A DNA stretch of 64,000 bases. Source: Bathymodiolus brooksi (Eukaryota > Mollusca > Bivalvia > Mytilida > Modiolidae). The position numbers were made by a program, and so were the translations under genes. Below are positions 34,083 to 45,420 of the stretch, piece after piece. The notes beneath the pieces are model-generated. The model was given only the letters and a program-made list of their open reading frames with translations, was not told the origin of the DNA and made no database searches. The stretch lies in NCBI GenBank assembly GCA_963680875.1, contig OY804590.1, positions 24,924,640 to 24,988,639 on the forward strand. The letters run 5' to 3'. Position 1 is the stretch's first letter. Every line of letters begins with the position of its first letter.

Positions 34083-35339
34083 TTAGGTTTTAATTGGAAA
34101 GGAATAACATATCAATATACCTGCCTACCATTCGGTATTGCTTTTGCACCACGTTTATTTACAAAACTTCTTAAACCAGTTTATGCTTCTTTGAGAAACC
34201 TAGGACACAAAAGTGTTGGTTACATTGAAGATAGCTTACCTTGTGGAGAAAGTGTTAATGGTACAGAAAATATAAATGCAACTTTGTCTCAATTTACAAA
34301 ACTTGGGTTTGTAGTACACAAAAATAAATCAATTTTGGTTCCAACAAAATAGATTGTTTTTCTTGAGAACATAATCAATTCTGAGACAATGACGGTTTCA
34401 CTACCACAAGAGAAAAAAGAAATCATAGCAAATGAATGTGAAAGATTACTAAACAAACAAACAGCAAATATTAGAGAAGTTGCTAGGGTATTAGGGTTGA
34501 TTGTTTCAAGTTTTTCAGCTGTCGACCATGCTAGATTGTACTATCGTGAAATTGAGAAAGCGAAAATTTTTGCCCTTATAAAATCATGTGGTAATTTTGA
34601 TGCACCTATGACAATCACATCTAACATGAGAGAAGAGTTAGATTGGTGGTTCACCAATGTTTATAAACAAAAAAGAGCTATAAGGCACGAATCACCAAAA
34701 ATCACGATAACAACAGATGCTTCCATGAGAGGATGGGGCGCTGTTCTTGGAGCCATTAGTATAGGTGGCAGGTGGTCAGCAGAAGAACAAAACAATCACA
34801 TAAATACTCTAGAAATGATGGCTATATTCTTAGCACTCAAATCTTTCACTGCCGAGATCAGTAATAACCATGTCATGATTCTGTGTGACAACACCACTGC
34901 AGTAAGCTACATTACCAAAATGGGTGGTATTAAATCAACTTCATGTAATAAGGTCAGCAAACAAATTTGGTTATTTTGCATCAAGAACAAAATATGACTA
35001 CCATGCTCCCTTATACCTGGGAAGCAAAATACTTTAGCAGATTTTAAATCGAGGAAGTTTAATGACCAATTAGAGTGGAAATTGAATCAGAAAATTTTTA
35101 ATAAACTGTGCGCAATCTGGCAATTACCAGATATTGACCTATTTGCCTCAAGGTTGAATTTTCAGGTTGAACAATTTCGTTCATGGAAACCTGACCCTCA
35201 GTCAGAGTTCGTAAATGCTTTTACTGTAGATTGCGGAAAATTTTATTTTATATATTTATTTCCTCCTTTCAGCTTACTGAATCGTTGCATTCGAAAAATT
35301 AAAACAGACAAAGCATCGGGAATGATAATTGTTCCTTAA
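34083..35339 (+). pseudogene. DIRS reverse transcriptase C-terminal part + RNase H
   Basis: It opens directly after the second copy of the target duplication with LGFNWKG and YTCLPFGIAFAPRLFTK. The active-site box is GYIEDSL at 34218-34238; the first Asp of YxDD is Glu. In-frame stops are TAG at 34350 and TGA at 34995. RNase H motifs follow: TITTDASMRGWGAVLG, NTLEMMAIFLALKSF and ILCDNTTAVSYITKMGG, then the DIRS-typical PDIDLFASRLNFQ and WKPDPQSEFVNAF. It ends at a TAA at 35337-35339. Confidence 0.88.
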
Positions 35340-36450
35340 TGGCGAACATAAATTTGGTTTCCGGCGTTAATGGAAATTGTGACAGACAATCCTATAGTCA
35401 TCAACAGAAAGAAAACAATACTAACATTACCTTATCGAGACCAACAGCAACCGCTGGGCAAAAAACTTACTCTGCTTGCATGTCGAGTATCAGGAAAAAG
35501 TTCGAAAGTAGAGGACTTTCTGAAACATCAACGAATATTCTCATGTCATCATGGAAACATTCCACGAAAAAACAGTATGATACATTCATCAAAAATGGTT
35601 TGTCTACTGTAGTAAGAGGAAAATTAATCAATTTGAAGCGTTTTTAGAAAATGTTATCGAATTTTTAAGCAGTTTGTTCGAAAAAGGTTTAGGCTACAGC
35701 AGTATTAATACAGCCAGGAGTGCATTATAAACCCTAGGGCTTAAATTTGACTCTATATTAGTCGGTCAGCATCCTTTAATCATAAGATATTTAAGAGGCG
35801 TGTTCAATCTCCGTCCTTGCAGACCGAAATATACTTGCATATTGGATGTTCAATTAGTATTGAATTTATTAAGGACTTTATCGCCAGTAAAGTTTATAAG
35901 CTTAAAAGATCTAACGCTGAAGTTAACGATGCTACTTGCTTTGACAAATGCAACTCGAATTCAATCAGTCCATTTGATTTGTTTGAACAATGTACATAAA
36001 TTTAAGTCAGAATTTGTTTTTAAAATTGACGATTTAGTGAAACAAAGTCGCCCGGGGTATAAGGAGCCAGTTATTAGTTGTAAAGCTTACTCTCCAGATA
36101 GGAGGTTGTGTATATATACAGTATTAAAAGAATATTTAATTCGCACTAAGAAGATGCGTGATTCGTCAATTTCTAGACTTTTATTAAGCTATATGAAACC
36201 TCAAAAGAATGTTATTAAGGACACAATTGCTAGATGGATAAAGGTGATTTTAAACCGTTCTGGAATAAACACTAAGATATTCGGTTCACACAGTGTAAGA
36301 TCGGTTTCAACTTCCAAAGCAAAATCTAATGCAGTCCCAATTGATGAAATCTTAAAGAAAGCAGTATGGTCTAATGTCAAGACATTCGCTAAATTCTATA
36401 ATAAGAAGATTGTGAAAGATGGTTTTGCAGAAGGGGTACTGAAGCAGTAA
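35340..36450 (+). pseudogene. DIRS tyrosine recombinase
   Basis: The 5' part is in shifted frames: LTLPYRDQQQPLGKKLTLLA lies in one frame and the continuation in another, so there is a frameshift near 35500-35590. From about 35590 to 36450 the frame is open except for a TAA at 35728-35730. Catalytic residues of the family are visible: Arg in NATRIQSVHLI, HxxR in FGSHSVRSVSTSKA and the nucleophile Tyr in TFAKFYNKK. The enzyme would integrate a circular DNA copy. This is the best preserved part of the element. Confidence 0.88.
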
Positions 36451-36509
36451 GCTTAATTATTACTTGTCTCTTTTGGCTTAAGTGTATTTTTTGTAAAATT
36501 CTCTTTAAA

Positions 36510-36876
36510 ATCTCATTTTATACCGGAAGTGAGCATGACGAAATAAAATTCCTAAAATTAAACGAAACTTACCTTGGTTAAAGTCGAAGTTTGATTGGAG
36601 TTTGTATGAGTCATGAGACTCACTGAGGTATAAAATGCCCACCATCCCTCCCATGAGAGGAGGAATATTTAATCATGTGTTTTATTTCGTCATGCAGTAT
36701 ATGTGTATACATACATGTATACTATGCTCTGATAGAATGCTAATGTTAAACTGTATTTTTCATTATTATTACATGTAGGTTTTCATGCTTAAATTTCAAC
36801 AAAAAATCCTTAATTTGAAAACTGAAGGTCGCAGATGCGCAGCACCATCTCATTTTATACCTCAGTGAGTCTCATG
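36510..36876. repeat. DIRS right terminal region with inverted repeats
   Basis: Blocks 36510-36550 and 36821-36861 are inverted copies of the left terminus. 36612-36637 and 36851-36876 are a perfect 26-bp inverted pair (CATGAGACTCACTGAGGTAT plus 6 more bases). TTTTATTTCGTCATGC at 36680-36695 repeats part of the left terminus in direct orientation. The mosaic fits the inverted terminal repeat plus internal complementary region of DIRS elements. Confidence 0.82.
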
Positions 36877-37801
36877 AATTTTAGAAATTAAAGTACACAA
36901 ACCTTTTGTAATGCTTAGATAAATGATAATTTCACTGGCGTGCTACCATGAATAGTTTTAGACTTACTACAGTGAAAAACACAATGCTTATTTACGTACA
37001 TTCGTTCCGGCTTTGTCAACCATTACTTTCCGGTTGAGTCCCAAACATTATATTTAAGTAAACCCGGTTTGGTCAATGTACAAAATTGAAAGAATAGCAT
37101 AAAGAAGCTCAATATCACAAGTATGTTTCCTTTTTATAATTTATTTAAGGTTCATTATAACACTTGCCAAGGATGTGTTCGACTTGCAAATTGACAAAAA
37201 GAAAAAAAACACAAATTTGTCTTAAAGTAGTATGAAAGGCAAATATCGTGCACTTTTTGGATTAAATATTTTCACTTAATGTGTCACTTGCTTTTAACTA
37301 AAATCAACTGCATAACATTATTCCGCTCAAAAGCAGATCTTAAGAGCAAATCACAAAATATTTGACAGCAGATAATTCTGTTTTCCCGTACAGTAATGCA
37401 AATGATATGCGCGTGAACCAAGATTTGAACTATTTCGGGGAGATTATCGCTCATGTGCACTGTTCAGTTGTTGAAACAAATGTCGGATGCAAGTACAAAT
37501 ATATTCCGTGTGTACCACATAAGAATAATTGCATCAACAAAAAATGGTTCACACGACATGAAACAGACAGATTCCTCAATAATCATTGTCAGGAATGTGT
37601 GCGTGCTTACATATGTACCTCAGCATCCATGATTGTTTATCTTTTCGTCACGAGATAATGATCGGCAATCATCGGAACAAAACAACCGAAAGCTAATCAG
37701 TTTCCACAACAATAGCGAGGACGATAAACATGCACACGGATTTGCAGATTTCTAATTGTTGGGAACATATTTCGACTTGAAACATGCATGAATAGCTTAT
37801 A
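36877..37801. other. Gene-free stretch
   Basis: AT-rich, with no recognisable exon or element. An isolated 98-codon ORF (37362-37658) has cysteines but no family resemblance and no start or splice context. Confidence 0.45.
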
Positions 37802-37805
37802 GTAA

Positions 37806-38224
37806 AGGTACCACCGTCTTCCAAATTCAATTTTCAGGGAAAAAATGTCTCCACCCAAAACTGCAATACGTAACTACTAGGTCATTCTCGCTACCCTACA
37901 AATAACCTCGTACGTAGATAGTAGAAATTCTTCTTAAATTGTTTACCGGAAGTTAAGTTAAGTTAAGCCGCACAAAAATATAGTCCACGAAAATCCGATA
38001 TGGAAGACATACTAAGTAAATGCAAAACTAATTAAAGCTTTTACTTTTATCCATGAAAATAATTGAAATATAGAAAATTGTTTAAAATATAACTTTATCA
38101 AACTTTCATGTAACTGACATGTGAAAAGTAGTGCGATTTATACGTCTAATGCATACAAGGTTATTTGTAGGGTAGCGAGAATGGCCGAGTAGTTACGATT
38201 GCCAAAACTGGTGTAATATTACCT
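37806..38224. mobile_element. 419-bp MITE with TTAA-type target site
   Basis: Ends are AGGTA... and ...TACCT. The right flank is TTAA (38225-38228) and the left flank GTAA (37802-37805), one change from TTAA. The subterminal inverted repeat is long: TCGTAACTACTCGGCCATTCTC and GCTACCCTACAAATAACC on the reverse strand of 38157-38210 match 37866-37912 with few changes. TTAA duplication with AGG ends fits Kolobok-like elements. No coding capacity. Confidence 0.72.
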
Positions 38225-38903
38225 TTAATGAATACAAATTGTGAAAAAAAAACAACAGCACATAGTCAACATATTTTACATGTTGATGCTTTGTATAACA
38301 TTAAAAGAAAGAAATACAAAACGGTTTATGCAGAATTGGCATTCGCCAAAGTCACCTTCAACAGAATGGTCATGATTTGTTTTATAGAACTTGTAATGAT
38401 TTCTTTATTTGCTAAATGCAGTTGGATTATTGCAATATTCAAAGAGTGTTTGATCAAAAGTAGAAACTCACTGTTTATTTGCTCATAAGTTGTTCTTTAA
38501 TGCATGAAAATTGTTTCAGAAGTGGAAAAAGTTGCAACAATCTACGCCATATTGGCAATGTTTTCAAGTTCTGAGGTATATTTTCAACATTTTTTAATTA
38601 AATAACGATATATATATGCCGCGAGTACCTAGTCTATTCCATTAACATCATGTTGCGCTATTTATCTTTAAAATTTTGCTATTTAAAACAAAAGATCTGA
38701 ATTCTATAAAAATGATGTGGAATCATACAAAACCGGAAACTTTCTCTCCCATTATTAGAAGTGTATGATGTCTATGTGAAAACATCATCTTATATAGATA
38801 TCAAGTAACTCTTGTTGTTTTGGATTAATTTTTGTTTTCAAATAATATATTAAAGGACACCTAAGAAATTTTGATTAGATAAAAAGATAATAAAATAAAA
38901 ATT
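38225..38903. other. Gene-free stretch
   Basis: No supported feature. An 86-codon ORF (38228-38488) has no recognisable motif. Confidence 0.45.
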
Positions 38904-38995
38904 GGGAACCGCATCGGTAGCGTTATGGTTAGCGGGCTCGCCTCGAGTGAAAAATTACTGAATTGGCGTTAAACAACTATCACTCACTCACTCAC
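38904..38995 (+). mobile_element. Internally deleted molluscan SINE
   Basis: Head: CGGTAGCGTTATGGTTAGCG and GGCTCGCCTCGAGTG. This is joined directly to the tail TACTGAATTGGCGTTAAAC and the ACTCACTCACTCAC end. Head and tail match the SINE at 18772-19380, so the entire body and box B have been lost. Confidence 0.8.
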
Positions 38996-40744
38996 TTAGA
39001 GAATTGGCATATCGAGTGTACCCTTTGAGTTTGATAAGTGTTATAATGAACCTTTAGTATGCAACTGATTGTTTGTTCAGTATATATTACAAAAACCGAT
39101 CCAAGACATGGCAAACGCACGCTGTTTAATATTTTGATTGTACATTTTGTTATGATATTCTAGTTTTGTTTTACTTGCATTTTAGGTAGAGATGAATACT
39201 GGAAGCTTGTCGCCATTTGGTTGTTTTTTACTGTCAAACGACATTCTTGAATTTTACAATATAATATAAATGTACCAATCAAATTGTTTGAAGCTAGTAT
39301 TTACAAATAAAATTAGGGTAATCGCAAGATTGAAACATGAGATGTTTTAATAGAAATTCTTCGCAGTCCCGTTACTGTTTTTTTATCCTGCACTTGTTCT
39401 ATTTGAGCAGTTGCATTGACAGGATATTTTTTGTTATATTTGGTTACTGACCAAGATACCTGATTCATGCTGAGCGACGATACGAAACAGTAACAGCATT
39501 TATGCTTATAAGATTATAAGCGCGGACTTCATCGAGGACACAATCAAAAACGATAAGAACGACGCTTGTTTCTGCTCTTTTTAGACAATTTGACAGTTGC
39601 TTTGGGGCTTTTGACATACCACGATAGATACAATATACGTATATTGACAGAAAATATATAATTCATTTCCACTCGCTGCGAAACAGGTACGAAAAACTCG
39701 TCGAAACTCGTATATATAAATTTAAATTTTCGACAATGTATGTATATTGTCTATTTATTTTCTCCCTCGTTTCACTCCTCAGAATATTTTTTTTATTAAT
39801 TAAAATAATGTAATACAAATAAGACACTGTATTGAGCGCCAGCTGTGATGTCAGTGCCACAAAAAACATAAAAAAAAATCAAGTGTTCGCGACGGTAGCA
39901 ATTTAACATAGAAATACCGATTTTTTGTATTGTACAATGTAGCTGAAATTAGAAGCCATGGCGAATATTCATACTATGGATCAGAATTTATTACTTTTGA
40001 GATATTTCCTAATCATAACTATTGTTAAATTGCAATATAATGATCAATAATAATACCGTCAGTCGTATTTACATACCGACAAATCCGGTTCTTATAAATG
40101 ACACAACCGGTTTCTATGCATGTTTACAATTTGACAAAGCCGGATTTCAAAAACATCTGTTGACATCAAGTTTTAGGCTATGTCTAGTTACTAATTTACT
40201 TTTCCCCAACACAATAATCTCTTTAAGTAAAATAAATTATTCATTAATAATTTTTCTTTTTTGGCAACATTTCATTCATTCGTAAATGCAAGATATAGCG
40301 ATATTTCAATGGATTGTAATGATTTTGATGGCAGATTCCTTATAACTTTTAGAAAAAATATAATTTTACACTGCAAAAAGCAATGATATTTGGACAAAAA
40401 ATGAAGATAATAATAATAACAATCATAAAGCATCATAATTCAAAACATTATATATACAGTATATTCATAAAAACTGACGATAATCGTCTGTGTCTTCTTT
40501 AAAAATACCGCTTTATAATATCCCGGATGTTGACGAAACATTTTCAATCGGAACTCTCTGACGACAGTGGTTATGCATGCAAACAATTAAATGTTCAGTT
40601 TGTTTCTTTACAGAAACAGATAAATGAACTTTCCCGATCAAGCACAGTTATGGTAATCCTTAGTTTACTTATAGCGTAGATGTTTCCTTTCCTCTATCAC
40701 TGCCGCGACTTTTACCGGACTTGACTGTACATATGAGTAACACG
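38996..40744. other. Gene-free stretch
   Basis: No exon or repeat family recognised. GTTACTGTTT near 39370 and AAACAGTAAC near 39485 are a weak inverted pair. Confidence 0.45.
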
Positions 40745-41040
40745 GCGGGTATCTTATAAGAAACAGGAACTGCCTACCCTTCGCAAGCACCTGAGTTCCT
40801 CCCCGGTTTTTTTTGTGGGGTCCGTGTTGCTCATCTTTTTAGTTTTTTGTGTTGTCCTATTATGTGTCTTTACGTTCTTGTTTGTAGGAGTGCTCATGTT
40901 TTATTTACGTTATTTGTGTGTGTTTGTGCATTGTGGTGTCCAACACAAATTGCGTTTTGTTTTGGTTTTGTTTTTCTTCGTCTATGTTGGCAGTTTCTCT
41001 GGATTTTCCATTTTTGATTTCCCCTTCGGTATTCTCTAAT
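40745..41040 (-). repeat. Mussel-type dispersed repeat M
   Basis: Plus-strand order: GGAACTGCCTACCCTTCGCA, AGCACCTGAGTTCCTCCCCG, TCCGTGTTGCTCATCTTTTT, then GGCAGTTTCTCTGGATTTTC and a TTTTTGATTTCCCC block. This is the reverse complement of the family order seen at 42640-42850, extended at its 5' end. The ORFs over it are incidental. Confidence 0.7.
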
Positions 41041-41483
41041 GTTTATTTCACATATTGCAGTGAGCCAAATACACCCTTGAATTGATTTCCCAGTAATCAT
41101 TTGGGGTACTTATTTCTGATTTCACCAAAAACGGACAACATGTTTTGAAAACAGTGAAAGCTTAAAGATCATAAAATATTAGACCCTTGCATGTTGTAGA
41201 CGTATTTAAAATTTCCAACCCTTGAATAATAAGTGCGAAAATACACATTTAACGTTGACGAAAGACATCTATCTACCTGTGAGATTTGTCTGCCGAGTGA
41301 TGGCTTTGCCGAACGTTTGCTACATGTAAATCGTTATGAATTCTTTTATGAATACGTCATCTACATATTCATTGAATATCATATAAATAATATATGATTT
41401 CATTGACGAAAATAAATAAAAAACGAAAAAATATAATGACTTGACTCTTTCGAAACGTGTTTTTCGTCAGTTATCTTTGACAG

Positions 41484-41815
41484 TAGCTCATCTTTTTTTC
41501 TTTTTTTGTGTGTGTTGTTTATGTGCCTTTACATTATGAGTTCCGTGTTGTGATGCCGGTTACGATTTCCGCATAAAAACAATGTTCGGTTCGGCTTTAC
41601 CTCCAGTTGTCTTATTTATGTTATTTGTTTTTGATTGCATATAGTGGTGTCCAACACATATTGTGTTGTGCTTTGTTTTGTTTTTCTTCATCTTGTGTAC
41701 CCTATGTAGCCAGTTTCTCTGGATTTTCCTTTTTTTATTGCCACTGCGGTGTTTTCTAACGTTTATGTACCACAGTAAGCAATATTCCCTTTTAGCACTA
41801 CCACGGCAATCATTA
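41484..41815 (-). repeat. Mussel-type dispersed repeat M, diverged
   Basis: It shares with 40745-41040 the blocks GGTGTCCAACACA, TTTGTTTTTCTTC, CAGTTTCTCTGGATTTTCC and GTGTTTTCTAACGTTTAT. About 60 bp of different sequence is inserted near 41540-41600. Confidence 0.65.
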
Positions 41816-42028
41816 AGTTGCTTAATTTTGCCCAGGAGGCATCTGAGGGTCACGAAGAAGTGTTGTATCTAATTGAAACGATTAGAAGTCCATCATTGCC
41901 GACCTGGCATCTGATTAGCAGAAACATTTTAGACTCCCTCTCTAGAAATTCAGTCACCAGACTTGCCAGAAACGTTCGTCAAAGGTTCGCAATAAATGTT
42001 GTTGCTTTTCAGAGCGATTCGATATCCA

Positions 42029-42440
42029 AATATCGTGTTAATCTAGTTACAAACCAGATGACAAGTCACGAGCAAAAAAAGGTCGGGAAGTGATTAAGAC
42101 AAGTGGAACATATCCGTTGTCATTTGTGACACAGATATTCCGTAAAGGTTAACCAGCTCAGGTGGTGGCGCAAACCTTCGATGTGATGACTTCACCTTAA
42201 CCAAGAGGAACCCTTGGTTCAGTAGCTTTCTTGTTAGCGGCAACCCTCTATCAAAGAAATCCTGATAGGTGCTACTGGAATGTTGTTACATATAAATGGG
42301 AAGTTTACAATTTGGAAATTGAAATCATCTCTTTGGTCGTAAAATTTCGAACCTTGATCAGGATTATATGTATTTGGATTGAATTCACATGTTCAGGGGG
42401 AAAACAGCATGTAAACATAAGTAAGATTGCCAATTCATTC
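42029..42440 (+). repeat. Mussel-type dispersed repeat N (copy 1)
   Basis: It shares with 42843-43230 CGTGTTAATCTAGTTACAAA, AAGACAAGTGGAACATATCC, GTTGTCATTTGTGACACAGA, TATTCCGTAAAGGTTAACCA and ATTGAAATCATCTCTTTGGT. The two copies are offset by about 0.8 kb and in the same orientation. I recall this block as normally following M in mussel genomes. Confidence 0.7.
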
Positions 42441-42639
42441 ACATCAACTGTCCTATAACACCTTTATTGGTGAGCTTTCACAGGTTTCCATAGTAACAGG
42501 TGATTGTTCATATAAATGGAAATCTTCAGTTTATCGAATGACTACTAACAGTTAACAGTATTTTGATGATAACTTAAGTAAGAGTTAAATCCAAGTGGTA
42601 TGTTATTAATTCATAATTATGTTGCTAAGAAGAGTATAA

Positions 42640-43230
42640 AGATATCAAAGGGGTAGTAAAAATCCGTAAATCGAAGGACAGACAGCACAATGGCCAAACG
42701 CAAAAGGATAAAAGGGCAAACAACGATCAACAAAACACTACACAGAAAACTAAAGATTGAGCAACACGAATCCTACTAAACGCCAGGGGATAACTCAGGT
42801 GCCTCAAAAGACTAAGCTGTTCCTGATCCACTAATGGCACCCATCGTGTTACTCTAGTTACAAAAAAGGACTGTGAAGGAATTAAGACAAGTGGGACATA
42901 TCTGTTGTCATTTGTGACACAGATATTCCGTAAAGGTTAACCAGCTGAGATGGTGACCGTAAACTTCCGATGTGGTGACTTCAACTTGACCAATAGGAAC
43001 TCTTGGTTCAGTAGCTTCCTCGTAAGCTGCAAGGAAATCATGATCAGAACCACGAGCTCTGGAATGGAATATCGGATCATCAGAGAGATGTATACTCCAT
43101 ATGCAGGTCCTTCTGGAATCTTGCTACATATAAATGGAAAGTTCACAATGGGAAAATTGAAATCATCTCTTTTGTCGTAGTTTTGATCTGTCGATTTCGA
43201 GGTGTATGTCAAGATATGAAGCATGCCTAG
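42640..43230 (+). repeat. Mussel-type dispersed repeat M followed by N
   Basis: M (42640-42850): GATATCAAAGGGGTAGTAAA, GACAGCACAATGGCCAAACG, AAAGATTGAGCAACACGAAT, GGCACCCATCGTGTTACT. It runs straight into N (42843-43230), which suggests M and N are parts of one longer element. The short ORFs on either strand look like decayed coding remnants or chance. Confidence 0.75.
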
Positions 43231-43985
43231 CTGCATCTATGGTATCATTTTATTCTTTTATTATTAACTTTTGATATATATTCCAGAAACGCATCGTGCG
43301 CAGTAAGTTTGATATCTACATGTTTGCTATTGAAATAAGGGCAAACTTTCACTGATTTATGAAACTAGATGCATAATGTATGCTGTGCACACCACGGAAT
43401 ATAATTGCTATTAAAACGTAGATATAAAATTTAGTGCCGACAGCGTTAGTGATAAGTTCTGTGAGCGGCGCAATGATTTTCCCGGAGGCTATAAATACAG
43501 CGTCGATTGAACGCTTTGGAATATTGTATCTGACTGTTGTTCATTATATATCAATCCGTGCTAAATTGACCAGGTACAAGATACATATAACAATTATCTG
43601 AGACAATTATATCACCTTCATTATTTCAACAACAATTTTGGAATAAGATAATTGAGTCAAAGTCGATATCAGGGAGCTGAGATTCTTGTAAATACTTGTC
43701 GTTCTACTAGCAAGAGGTCGCAATGTGCTATCTAGGTACAGAGACTTGCTCCCGGCCACTAAATTTGCCTCACTGACTTTTTTTACTGTCAATGTATTAC
43801 CCACTTAAAAATCACAAGGGAGAACGCCATTACTAACCCTTCCTCGCTTCAACTCCTTCTATTTTTAGTTCTCTTCAATTTCTCACCCTATCGCTTGTAC
43901 GGATATTTTTGTTAATACTTTTTGCATTGATTTGTCACATAATTTATCCCTTGGGCACCTTAATACACATCCAATTATCGATCTA
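43231..43985. other. Gene-free stretch
   Basis: No supported feature seen. Confidence 0.45.
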
Positions 43986-44149
43986 AACATCGAAAAGTTC
44001 AAATCCTACATTTCCTGGGATACAAAGCGAGAGTTGAAATCATGCAGTTTTATCAGACGTTCGGAAATTTTCGGATCCTTTCATACAATGATAAGATAAA
44101 GTCAACGTTTTGCATCCCAGGAAATGTAGGATTTGAACATTTCGATGTT
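43986..44149. mobile_element. 164-bp palindromic element
   Basis: Arms of about 41 bp at 43986-44027 and 44108-44149 are inverted repeats. Both contain AAATCCTACATTTCCTGGGA or its complement and end in CATCGAAA/TTTCGATG. There are only about three mismatches. The loop of 80 bp is unrelated. No clear target duplication. Probably a small MITE. Confidence 0.8.
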
Positions 44150-44179
44150 ATTTGTTTTTGTTTTTTGTTTTTTTTGTTT

Positions 44180-44275
44180 TTTTGTTTTTTTGGCTATTGA
44201 GTTGTCTCTCCTTCGTTTTACGGATTCTGATTATCCTTTTGGTATCTTCAAACTCTTCTTCTATTTAGCTATGTG
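44180..44275 (-). repeat. Mussel-type dispersed repeat M (5' end only)
   Basis: GAGTTGTCTCTCCTTCGTTT, ACGGATTCTGATTATCCTTT and TGGTATCTTCAAACTCTTC form the reverse complement of the M start. Confidence 0.65.
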
Positions 44276-44706
44276 ACGAAGGCCTCTGGTTTTGTATAGA
44301 AAGTATTTAACTGAGTGTTTTGTTTTTGCATAAATTTATATTGTCTATGTTGTCATGACACAGGGCTGACATGAAATAGTAAATACAAGGTGATTTATTG
44401 AAAAATGAAATCTTTTTCCCAGTTATTGTCTGTTTTCCGTTGAAAATGTACAAACGTAGTTATCTTCAGCCTGTACCTGGTGGGCAAAAGCATGTGGCTC
44501 CATCCTATAAGGAAAGGTATATTCAATATAAAACTGGGTTATTACACTTGCAAAAGAAAAGTTGTGATTATTACTTATATTATATGAGTTTATTGTTGTG
44601 GATTTGAAGGTTCTCTGTTACCATGATCTTATGTTAGTATGTTTATATATAACTGTGCAATCAGTCCTTCTCACTATTCTAAAGTTAAGACTCCCAACAT
44701 CCGCGC

Positions 44707-44900
44707 ATGTCGGTGGTTTACATCGGGTACATCCGGTTTCTTCCACCATTAAATAAAACTGACCGCCACGATATAACTGAAATATTCGTGAAAGTTGCGT
44801 TTCTCCCATAGAATATTATATCGAGCTTGCTGTCGTTTGAACCACCACGATATAACTGAAATATTGTTGAAAGTGAGGTTAAATACCATAAACCTATCCT
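44707..44900 (-). repeat. Dispersed molluscan repeat R1, with doubled head
   Basis: On the minus strand, TTTCAGTTATATCGTGGCGG and GGTTTCTTCCACC-complement blocks are present. The ACCACGATATAACTGAAATA block occurs twice (about 44764 and 44828), so part of the head is tandemly duplicated. Confidence 0.7.
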
Positions 44901-45270
44901 GCTGTAGTATGGTATCTAATTCGTCCTTTTGATTGATACTCTCGTCTGGTTTAGGTACTCTACGTTTATTCCTTATTTTCACTCAGCAATCAGAAATGAA
45001 GCTGCCATGCAAGTGCTTTCTACGTGTGAAAGTAGAATGCAAATTCTCACTTATATTTGGGTTAGCAATTTTGTTGAACAAATCTTAAAAATCATAATCT
45101 TGAACTTTATGCATAATATATTTAAGAAAAAAAAAGAAAAAAAGGAGATATCAAATTTAGTGCGCACGAAGCGTATCTGGAATAACCTTCATCAAGTACG
45201 ATTAAAGTCGAAAAGGTTGGAAAACCAAATAACTTAAAAGTTTTAGGAGTAAGTTAAAACAAAGGTCTTA

Positions 45271-45377
45271 AACAGTATCACCAAAATAGACCAAGGTCAC
45301 CTATGTCTGAGGGAGGAGAACCTAAACAGTATCACCAAAATAGACCAAGGTCACCTATGTCTGAGGGAGGACAACCT
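45271..45377. repeat. 54-bp direct duplication
   Basis: AACAGTATCACCAAAATAGA begins two adjacent copies at 45271 and 45325. Both end in CTATGTCTGAGGGAGGA and are almost identical. Confidence 0.93.
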
Positions 45378-45420
45378 TAGTTTTAATAATAAAATCAATC
45401 AAATATTTTGTGATACTTAC

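Larger units (their letters stand above)
27052..36876 (+). mobile_element. DIRS-type tyrosine-recombinase retrotransposon, split by a LINE
   Basis: The order is left terminal segment, Gag-like ORF, RT-RNase H, tyrosine recombinase, right terminal segment with inverted repeats. This is the DIRS order, which uses a recombinase instead of an integrase. Without the LINE insertion at 29101-34071 the element is about 4.85 kb. Terminal sequences are related by inversion rather than being direct LTRs. Stops and frameshifts are present in all ORFs, so it is inactive. Exact outer ends are estimates. Confidence 0.88.

Noticed and set aside
37362..37658. Cys-containing 98-codon ORF as a secreted peptide
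   Set aside because: It has no signal peptide, no family motif, no ATG context or splice sites, and lies in gene-free DNA.
40815..41100. Opposing ORFs with Phe/Val-rich or basic products
   Set aside because: They lie in a member of the dispersed M repeat, and the same frames recur in decayed form at 41560-41872.
42950..43236. Overlapping plus- and minus-strand ORFs as a host exon
   Set aside because: The segment is part of repeat N, duplicated at 42029-42440 with a disrupted frame.
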